Assembly (NCBI GenBank): GCA_001579985.1
Contig: LRSR01013512.1
Span: 1 to 26,073 of the forward strand
Length of the DNA: 26,073 nt
Reading direction: 5' to 3'
Origin: Hypsibius dujardini
Taxonomy: Eukaryota > Tardigrada > Eutardigrada > Parachela > Hypsibiidae
Made by a program: the position numbers and the translations under genes. This document shows positions 1-7,344 of the stretch, one piece after another. Below the pieces are notes generated by a model. It was not told the DNA's origin and did no database searches. It was given only the letters and a program-made list of their open reading frames with translations. Position 1 is the first letter of the stretch, and each line of letters opens with the position of its first letter.

Positions 1-848
1 GTGGACCCCCATAGGACGCCCCACCCCCCAGGGGCGGAAGGGAAGGATAGATGCTACCCACTCCAAGGGTGTTGAGCTGGTTGGCGGACAGCAACGCCGA
101 CAAAGCATTAAGCGGAATGGCAATGTACACCACCCTTTGGGCTTTACTCCCCCACCCGGAGCCGTAGGAACCGCCGGGTCCACCGCCTAAAAATCCCCCG
201 GAATAGTCGCCTCCTCCGCCGATCGGGTAGGCTGGGTAGTCTTCCGCACTGGAGGAGCGAGCTTGTGGTTGGTCCGTGGATGAGGTGTCTCGGGTGTTGT
301 TTAGGAGAGCTCCTAGCGTTCCGAAGTTGCTGTTGTTGAAGGTGAACAGGGCTCTGCTGCGAACGGTCAGAAGGGCGGGGGCGGAGTCTTGGGAAGATTG
401 AGACTGACGTGGTTGTGAACTGTATGGCGTGTTCTCGTCGTCTGCTGCAGTGGGGTCCACTGCTTTCCCCGTGGACTTGGTGTGGAGGCAAGTAAGAACG
501 CAAAGGGCGGAAACAAAGTAAAACAGTGATGGACAATGAAGTTCCTGAAATAGAAAGAGAAACTGTAAATTTGTTGTACGAGAATTGCCTGTAAATTTAA
601 TTCAGGATGACGCTTTTTTGGGTCAAGTTTTATTTGTATAAAAATTTCATATTTTAGAACTACAGCATTATTTTCTAATCGTTTAATATTCTTCATAGAA
701 AATGTATTATGGATTTTATTTATCTACTCATCGTTATATTGTATTAAAGAGTTCTTTTCTATTTTGTGTTCAATCATTTCAACTTCTGAAACAGAGTTTG
801 CAAAGTTGTAAGTTTATTCGAATTTCGCACGATCGTGTCACTTACCAT
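1..848 (-). CDS. Secreted glycine-rich protein, 5' part (runs off left edge)
   Basis: I do not recognise the family. The start codon (848-846) is the last codon of exon 1, directly before a GTAAGT donor. Exon 2 begins at 544 after a pyrimidine-rich acceptor and stays open to position 1. The joined N-terminus starts MELHCPSLFYFVSALCVL and looks like a classic signal peptide. A Ser/Gln-rich stretch follows, then a Gly/Tyr/Ser-rich run (GGGGDYSGG, GGGPGGSYGSGWG). A more ordered segment with VVYIAIPLNALSALLS comes next, and a second Gly/Pro-rich part runs to the edge. This composition fits an extracellular or structural matrix protein, which is inference. The other minus frames here also lack stops but give Arg/Pro-rich nonsense, so I prefer this frame. 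It ends beyond the window. The signal peptide and splice agreement support it; the role is unknown. Confidence 0.55.
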
Positions 849-971
849 GATGTGCGTGTGTGTGTGTGACGCTAGAGTTTCGGCGTTGAAATCCGGCTCA
901 CGCGACGCTTTGAGATTGCAGTGAAACAAATTGAGCTTCAACTTGTACAGCAGCAGACAACACTGCACACT
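846..971 (-). other. 5' leader exon of the glycine-rich gene
   Basis: This is the likely untranslated leader before the 848-846 start codon, ending at the GTAAGT donor (845-840). The upstream limit is not defined. It contains a short CA/GT repeat near 850-872. No clear TATA box was picked out upstream. Confidence 0.3.
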
Positions 972-1079
972 CTTATTTACAGGAAGCCTTTCTGGAAGTT
1001 TTTGAAAGTTTTTGAACGGGTTTTTTTCGCTTCAAAAAATTGAAATTGAATGTTTGCTTCAATGTGAAAACGTTGCTTC

Positions 1080-1146
1080 GTGTGTTGTGCTGTGTGTGTG
1101 TGTGTGTGTTGTGCTGTGTGTGTATGTTTGTGTGTGTGTGTGTGTG
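1080..1146. repeat. GT/TG microsatellite
   Basis: An interrupted (TG)n tract. It makes the His-Thr repeat ORFs on the minus strand and the Cys-Val repeat ORF on the plus strand, which are not genes. Confidence 0.9.
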
Positions 1147-1224
1147 AATCCTGGTGAGATGATTCTGCGCAGAAAGCGCGACCGTGACCAAGTGGGAAGA
1201 TGAATGACCAGAAAGGCGGAGGAG

Positions 1225-1285
1225 CACTCTGCGCACTGCTCAACATATCAGACCATTCTGCGCACTGCTCAGCATGTCAGCGTTC
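1225..1285. repeat. Two-copy 29-bp tandem repeat
   Basis: TCTGCGCACTGCTCA occurs at 1228 and again at 1257, and each copy is followed by a CAT-TCAG segment. A third shorter TCTGCGCAG lies just downstream. No function is evident. Confidence 0.6.
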
Positions 1286-1349
1286 GCTTGTCTGCGCAGC
1301 GTGACCACATGATGCGCGTTTTGATTACCAGGGAGTAGTCAGCCGAGCC

Positions 1350-1718
1350 ACTCCCCTGGGGGCGCCCCCCCTAAGGGTCTAACGGGATCTGGGCCCCTGA
1401 AACTACCATTTAATCCCAGATTTTCTTCTTAGCAAAATTTTGGGTTCAAGTCAAATTTCAAGCCAAATTTCAGGCAAATTTTAAGCCAAATTTAGGGCTC
1501 AACTAAATAATAACCACTAATTCTAGTAAATGTATTAAATCTAATTTTGTGTTCACATTTATTCTATTTTGCGTATTTTATTATTCATTTTCAAGTTTTG
1601 TTATTTACTTTAACCCCAAACAAATGTTTTACTAAGCGTAAAAATTTGGATCGAACCGCAGTGCCAGTGGTGCAGACCTCTGTTGGACCCCTCAGGGGCG
1701 CCCCCACCCCCTGGATGT
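1350..1718. mobile_element. Possible inverted-repeat element with GC-rich ends
   Basis: The left end (CTGGGGGCGCCCC, then TAAGGGTCTAACGG) pairs imperfectly with the right end (TTGGACCCCTCAGGGGCGCC). The interior is AT-rich, with a repeated CAAATTT pattern near 1440-1495. No convincing target duplication was seen. The ends resemble a small non-autonomous DNA transposon, but the mismatches make this tentative. Confidence 0.35.
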
Positions 1719-2037
1719 CGAAACGTGCATTTGTGCGTGACATCGTGATGCGCGTTTTTTTCACAATCTGCACTCGCTTTTCGCGCCTCTCATCATCATA
1801 GCCGGAACTGTGACGAGTGAAGTGGGAATGGCGTTGAATAGAACAGTTGTCTGAGTGTCCAACTTCACCTAGTCTTCTGTGCTTCTTCTCGGTCTTTCGA
1901 TGGGGGACATTTGCGTTTCCCACATCGGACGATCCGCTGTTCCGAATTCGATGGATCGACGTCATGCATAACTGATTCGCCTTGTCGTTAACCCTTAGAG
2001 CCCGCGGTCTCCCTGATCCCAATCGATTTTGTGCCAT
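1591..2037 (-). CDS. Doubtful ORF, 148 codons, possible first exon
   Basis: No family is recognised. It has an ATG in a good context (ACTATGG) and is rich in Arg, His, Ser and Lys, with segments such as KTEKKHRRLGEV and DDERREKRVQIVKK. It has no signal peptide or membrane segment. On the same strand a TATATAG sequence lies about 100 bp upstream (near 2140), which would suit a promoter. The last third of the ORF runs into the GC-rich inverted repeat ending near 1718, so a real protein would have to stop or splice before that. It lies between two minus-strand genes and could be an exon, a transposon remnant or chance. Confidence 0.22.
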   Translation of the reverse strand: MAQNRLGSGRPRALRVNDKANQLCMTSIHRIRNSGSSDVGNANVPHRKTEKKHRRLGEVGHSDNCSIQRHSHFTRHSSGYDDERREKRVQIVKKTRITMSRTNARFDIQGVGAPLRGPTEVCTTGTAVRSKFLRLVKHLFGVKVNNKT

Positions 2038-2151
2038 AGTTTTTAGTTATATTTTTGCTTGGAGGTAAAACAGACTTTCCCGCCACAAAATGTTCCGGTA
2101 ACAAAGAAATGGGAAGGTTAAACCTATTCCGTTTCTATATAATCCCTTTAG

Positions 2152-2273
2152 GATAGGAAGGAACGGAAGGAACAGAAGGAACGGAAGGAATGGAGGGAAC
2201 GGAAGGAACGGAGGGAACGGAAAGAACGGAAGGAACAGAAGGAACGGAAGGAACGGAAGGAACAAGGAATGCC
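2152..2273. repeat. GGAAC/GGAAG minisatellite
   Basis: A run of pentamer and decamer units based on GGAACGGAAG, with one-base variants. It gives minus-strand ORFs of Leu/Phe/Pro or Val/Pro/Ser repeats that are not genes. Confidence 0.95.
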
Positions 2274-2771
2274 AGTTTTTGGTAAATCCAATTCTTACGC
2301 TGTACGAGTATCACAGATTCACAATGCAATTATATGTAACGAGGTAAAACTTTCAAGTTGGGGGACTGACAAAATCGCTTTTAAGTTGATGCAGCGAGGG
2401 GAACAGGGGGCGCAAATGTCGCAACTTGCGCAATCGTTGTGGTTTTTGAAATATGAAATTGCACGCGATGCAATATGTGTGCAAACGAGAAAGTGTCGCC
2501 CCCTACAGCCTCGAATCCGACAGTTTTTACAGCAAAATTTCCCCTTCTTTTTTCCAAGCACTCGTACGTAATCTACAACCCGATTCATACTTTTGATTGG
2601 GTAACATCTTGTTAGGAGATTTTCTTTGGACATTTTCGAAGTTTCAAAAGTCAATAAAAAGTGCGTCAACTAAAAAGTTTTATCTCGTACCTTCTTTCGA
2701 TTGTTACTCATACTTTGCGAAAACCATTTTTCCAGGCAAAATTTATTGATGAGCTTGATTTTTTTTCTTCT
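2274..2771. other. Intergenic stretch downstream of avidin
   Basis: This is the 3' flank of the avidin gene. An AATAAA polyadenylation signal on the minus strand at about 2744 lies some 30 bases past the avidin stop codon. A 116-codon minus-strand ORF (2669-2319) has several cysteines but no recognisable domain or splice context, so I do not call it. Confidence 0.5.
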
Positions 2772-4975
2772 TCAGCGCTCTCGTTTGAAGACGTCCTGTC
2801 CGAACCTTAAATGCCACGAAAATGAAATAAGCTCGAGCATAATTTTTTTCATTACGCGCTGGAGAAGTTCTGAATTGCTCTACCTGTTTGCTTTCCAGAC
2901 GTCGCCACAAGATGCCTGCTTCTCTGTGAGGATCCACGAGGTCAACAGCACATCCTGCTGACCACAAGTTTGGCCTGTCAATAACGACAAGAAAAGAGCG
3001 GAAAAAACTATTTGAAAAAGACCCGTTGAAAATCAGCATTCGATTGGCCTGGAACCAAAACCAATCAAAACCCATCAAAACCCATCAAACCCATCAAAAC
3101 CCATCAAAACCCATCAAAACCCATCAAAACCCATCAAACCCATCAAAATCCATCAAAACCCATCAAAACCCATCAAAATTTATCAAAATCCATCAACACC
3201 CATCAAACCCCATCAAACCCCATCAAACCCCATCAAAACCCATCAAAACCCATCAAAACCCATCAAAACCCATCAAAATGCATCAAAACCTATCAAAATG
3301 CATCAAAACCCATCAAAACCCATCAAACCCCATCAAAATTCATCAGGCCACAAAAACATATTCACATTGACCGGTCCAGGCAGTGATGGAGGTGCCGTTG
3401 TTCCAGACCACGTGGAAGGCAAATAGGCCGTTCTCCGCGACCGATCCAACGACTTGACCAACGTGCTCTTCTGCAACATAAAATGAAATGAGAGACTAAA
3501 ATTAAGAATCACTCGTCGGCATGAATTAATTTTTCAGAAAAAGACACGTGTAAAATGCATCTCAATCTTGAACCATTCACATCACCCAGGGATTATTTTA
3601 ATGTGTGACATTGCGCAAAACGTGTGAGATTGAAACGATTTGTGTGAGTGAGATTAAATGGCCTTAATTTTACATATTTTTTTGGGGAATTCCCTTTGCA
3701 GTTGCCAGGATCTTCAACTAAAAGTTTGCTGTTTTTAACCTCCCTAGTTTTCGTGTGCTAGATTCAGGGATGAAAACGAGGGCAAGCGCGCCAAGCACGA
3801 GCTAAATAAAATTCTGGTTTCTCCCCGTTGAACGGGCAATTTTTTGTCGCGAGTCATATTTTGAAAAATCATTTTAGGGGACATGGTATTAAAAAAAAAA
3901 GTTTGGTCACGATCGGAAGGTACCCAGCGCCAAATGTTCGTCCGATCTGGCTCAGATCTGGTGCAATCCCATATAAAATCTCACGAGATCTGACGGAATT
4001 AACATTCTAGTCTTGGCAAGAGTGTTGGCTGAGAAATCCGGCAGTTCTCGCCAGGAAGCTCTTAAAATTCTCTGACGAGATCTCTGCCAGATCTCATTAG
4101 AATGGCCAGATACAATTTCACAACAGAAATATTTGGTGCATTTCTGGCAAGGAAATCCTCGTGTAATTCTGGCCAGAAAGTTTTGTGTAATTCTAAATAG
4201 AAAATCCTCTTGTAATTCTGTTCGAAATTCAGCCGAAATTTTTCTCGCATGAGTCTCGTGTGATTCTCACCCAATTCTCTTTTGCTTCTGGCCAGAAAGT
4301 CCGGACAAATTTTGTGAGGAGTTTTTTCACCAAGTCTTGCCCGATCTGAGGGTGTTCTGGGCCAGTTCTGAAGCAGATCTCATGAGAAGATGCTTTCTCA
4401 CGTGGTCTGGTCAGAAAGTTTGGCGCTGGGTAACATTGATAATTGTTCCCTTGTTAGAATTTCTTTCTCCAGATTTCGCTGTTAAATTTAAAATCCCTTC
4501 ACTTTGAACAAAAAATTGTAAATCATTTGATGGTGTAGCATACTTGCAGACTCAATTCCCACAGTGGAGATAAATGTCCCGAGAAGATTAGGCGGACGTG
4601 CCGTTTCCAAGGTCAGCTTCGAACCGTGTTGATTATACCAAGTCCCGATGTGTGAAGCACAAGATATACTGCGGAGCTAAAAAACAAGCGGCAAACAAAT
4701 TATTAAATTAGACAAATCGTTCTTATATGAACCATTTAATATTTCGTTGCGATTTTCTTTAAATTGGAAGTCAAAATTAAGTTGGAAACGGAGTTGAGTT
4801 AATTGTGAGTTTGAGGCACGATTCTTACCGATGACTTAGGGAGCATGTTCCGTGAGGCTTCCACGAGATGATTATACGGAGGAAGGACCGCGGCTCCATG
4901 AGAATCGATCGAGTCCGAAACGACGGTTTTTACCAAGGCAAAAATCGGCGTCGCACAAATCAACCAGGCAATCAT
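2772..4975 (-). CDS. Avidin-family secreted biotin-binding protein, complete, five exons
   Basis: Exons: 4975-4829, 4676-4544, 3470-3366, 2974-2884, 2805-2772. All phases agree and give 169 residues plus TGA. Avidins are eight-stranded barrels that bind biotin. The start MIAWLICATPIFALV is a signal peptide, followed by about 30 residues of unassigned linker, then the barrel. Family landmarks in order: C-x6-W-YNQHGS (residues 55-68), GTFIST (82-87), FHVVWNNGTSITAWTGQC (112-129), VLLTSWIL (137-144), DVWKANRFGQDVF (153-165). By alignment with chicken avidin, biotin contacts Asn12, Ser16, Trp70, Ser75, Thr77, Trp97 and Trp110 are kept as N64, S68, W116, S121, T123, W142 and W155. Asn118 is D163, as in streptavidin. 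Tyr33 is replaced by F84. The avidin Cys4-Cys83 pair is C55-C129, and C132 and C151 are an extra pair. The family call is firm. Biotin affinity is inferred. Confidence 0.88.
3058..3347. repeat. 10-bp minisatellite CCCATCAAAA in avidin intron 3
   Basis: About 28 units of CCCATCAAAA, with 9-bp and single-base variants. It fills most of the 391-bp third intron of the avidin gene. The Ser-Lys-Pro-Ile-Lys-Thr-His-Gln ORF on the plus strand is only its translation. Confidence 0.95.
3818..3837. repeat. Orphan end fragment of the 5565-5776 foldback
   Basis: TTTCTCCCCGTTGAACGGG here matches, in reverse complement, the left tip of the foldback element at about 5555-5575. It may be a deletion remnant or an excision footprint. 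It lies in avidin intron 2. Confidence 0.4.
3921..4432. mobile_element. 512-bp inverted-repeat element in avidin intron 2
   Basis: The ends are exact inverted repeats: TACCCAGCGCCAAA on the left and TTTGGCGCTGGGTA on the right. The interior carries many diverged copies of a CTGGCCAGAAA and AATTCT motif, roughly every 30 bp, so it looks built from degenerate tandem units. It has no transposase ORF. It is probably a non-autonomous DNA transposon. No flanking duplication was clear. Confidence 0.6.
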
Positions 4976-5062
4976 CTTGGCGTTAAAACTTCAAAAAAGA
5001 TAATACACTCTGTTGTAAAGATGATTTTGTTGACTTTTTTTATCACCCTCGTAAAGTTAAAA

Positions 5063-5116
5063 TGATCAAAAATGATCAATTTCCGCCCTTCGAAAAAATT
5101 GCGTGATCACGTGATC
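5063..5116. promoter_or_regulatory. Candidate avidin upstream sites, including an E-box palindrome
   Basis: GATCACGTGATC (5105-5116) is a perfect 12-bp palindrome around a CACGTG E-box, about 130 bp upstream of the avidin start codon. A TGATCAAAAATGATCAA direct repeat lies closer, near 5063-5080. bHLH factors bind CACGTG. A regulatory role here is inference. Confidence 0.35.
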
Positions 5117-5564
5117 TGCTAAATCAGCACTGGACCTCGCCTGTCTGACTGCGGGAGTAATTCCGCGATTCGGCAGCGACTTAAAGTGTCCTGGTGAATT
5201 TGTATTTTATTGTAAACATGTACTTCGCTAACTTAGGAAGAACTCTCCATCTCTGATGGATGGCTGTGCAAACCGACAGCAAGCCGATGAATAGTTAACC
5301 GACGCGTGTTGTGCAACGTAAATGTGTTGTTATGTGGAATAGATTGTGGATTCTGATTAAGATATGCCTAATTGTTTGCAAGACTCCAAGGTCCGTCGAA
5401 CTCGTGTGTCTTAGTTTGGTAATATTGACTGGATGACTAATGCGGTTCTGTATTACCCTGTACACTCCAATGCCGCGCGGAATCTGGATCATCGACCGAC
5501 TTTAACAGCGTCGTAACGTGACCTGAAAAAAGGGTTCACTTCGGTTCATTTCGCTTTCCCGTTC

Positions 5565-5776
5565 AACGGGGAGAAATTCGGGAAGATCTCAATTGGCGCA
5601 TGTACATTGCAATAGTCATGAGCGCTTGATTGAATGATTGAATGAGCGCTTGATTGACTGCACGTAACGGCACGTATTTAAAACATGTGCTGTGCTTATT
5701 CAATCATTCAATCAAGCGCTCATGACTATTGCAATGTATGTGCGCCAATTGAGATCTTCCCGAATTTCTCCCCGTT
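5565..5776. mobile_element. Foldback MITE with arms of about 80 bp
   Basis: The left arm begins AACGGGGAGAAATTCGGGAA and the right arm ends with its complement at 5776. The arms are nearly identical for about 80 bp and are separated by a loop of about 50 bp containing CACGTAACGGCACG. A shared GAGCGCTTGATTGAATGATT segment repeats on both sides of the loop. It has no coding capacity. The structure is that of a foldback MITE. Superfamily unknown. Confidence 0.8.
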
Positions 5777-6584
5777 GGCTAATTTAAATTATTCAATTAA
5801 TTCTATTATAACTTTTTTAATTTCTATTCTGGTGACAAGATTTCAGTTATATTAAAATTTAATATTGAGCTCGAGCTTGACTTCAAATTAAATGAATGCG
5901 CAACCAAAACTGGTTTTTAATATATTAAAATTTATGACATTTTATATAAAATGTTATTTTTTGCATTTTAAATAATATGTTTAATTAATGTAAACAACAT
6001 TATTTCAGTCTCAAGCCATTTGATCAATTAAGATTTAATTTAATTCACCTTTAAACATCTTCCAAGTTCGAGTGGAAGTTTGACAGAGCGTCGTGTGGAC
6101 AACTTCCCTCCCACAACAACATAATCCTTTCCATCTCCCTTTGTGCTACAAGTTTCATTCAATTATTGCCGGAATTCCCCTTGCTCGGGCGTCTTATCCT
6201 CGCTAAACTCTCGCTGGCTTAGACAAGAAAACGTTCACGTGAGTGCGTGCGGAATTTGCTATGCACAAATGAACACGAAGCGCCGTTCTCGAATACAATC
6301 GCAGAACCTAACAAAATTACCCTTAATTCCCTTGTAATCCATAAACATTATTCGGCCTACAATTGCACCTGTTCTCTGAAAGTCTGGATGACTGCCTTTT
6401 GCTCTCAATAATACTTAAAATCGCCGTGTGGGGTTCTCCCCATTTTGCTGTTCGGCGAGGGCTAAATTCCCGCACAAATTCCCGCTTTTCTATGTTTTCT
6501 CTATTTCAATGAAATGACATTTATTTGTCAAAGTCTCCTAATGTCCGACTTTCGTCCCTACTAGGACAAACGAACCTGAACACG

Positions 6585-7254
6585 CAAGCTATTAGACTTA
6601 ATAATAGAAGAATCGTGGTAAGACTTTACTGGTAGAGGAGATTAGAGATGAAAGGAAGGAACTGTCGCAAATTACGGTAGAACACACGCTTCAATAGTCA
6701 GGGATAAAGAATAGTTCCTGATCTAACATACTAGTTCCTGCCGACATGGCGGAACAATGTACGTGATAAAAACTGAGTAAATACATTATAGAATGTGAGG
6801 GTAGACAGGAATGGATTAAGTAGGTAGATAGGCTTTACTATTAGTAAGTGTTGGGCAACTATTGGGTACCACCGAACTCAGTCCGCCACCGTGTACCACC
6901 GACAGTCCGACTGTCGATTCATCTTGGAAGGTGTCGAAGGTTGTTCAAATTCGGACATCCCAAACAAGCTATTAGACTTACTAATAGAAGAAGAATCGGG
7001 GTAGGACTTTACTGGTAGAGAAGATTAGAGATGAAAGGAAGGAACTGTCGCAGATTAATGTACAACACACGCTTCAATAGTCAGGGATAAAGAATAGTTC
7101 CTGATCTAACATACTAGTTCCTGCAGATATGGCGGAACTATGTACGTGATAATAGCTGAGTAAATACATTATAGAATGTGAGGGTAGATAGGAATGGGTG
7201 AACTAGCTAGGTAGGCTTTACTATTAGTGAGTTTTAGGAACCTATTGGGTACCA
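6585..7254. repeat. Two direct copies of a 290-bp repeat, 380-bp period
   Basis: Copies run 6585-6873 and 6965-7254 with high identity. Each begins CAAGCTATTAGACTTA and ends ATTGGGTACCACC. Inside each, ACTTA-TAATAG near the left and CTATTAGTAAGT near the right are inverted, suggesting a transposon-like unit. A more diverged copy starts at about 25983. No ORF of note. Confidence 0.75.
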
Positions 7255-7344
7255 CCCAACACGAGCTATAGCTAGCAGTCGCCAGGTCTTGTTAATTTCC
7301 TCCCTGTAAATTTTATATGCGTTTAAAATCGAAATCGCGAGAGA

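Larger units (their letters stand above)
5117..7344. other. Divergent intergenic region between avidin and receptor copy 1
   Basis: No gene is supported here. The stretch holds a foldback element (5565-5776) and an AT-rich segment (5780-6060). A cysteine-containing 64-codon ORF near 6143 has no domain or splice support. Two direct repeats follow (6585-7254). It probably contains the promoters of both flanking genes and perhaps an unfound signal-peptide exon for copy 1. Confidence 0.5.

Noticed and set aside
973-1246. His-Thr repeat ORFs and a Cys-Val ORF
   Set aside because: They are made by the GT/CA microsatellite and have no other protein-like content.
2047-2329. Minus-strand Leu/Phe/Pro and Val/Pro/Ser repeat ORFs
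   Set aside because: They are products of the GGAACGGAAG repeat in two frames.
3058-3347. Regular repeats as a CRISPR array
   Set aside because: The units are head-to-tail 10-mers without spacers, in an animal genome.
3026-3370. Plus-strand 114-codon ORF of Ser-Lys-Pro-Ile-Lys-Thr-His-Gln repeats
   Set aside because: It is the translation of the CCCATCAAAA minisatellite inside an avidin intron on the other strand.
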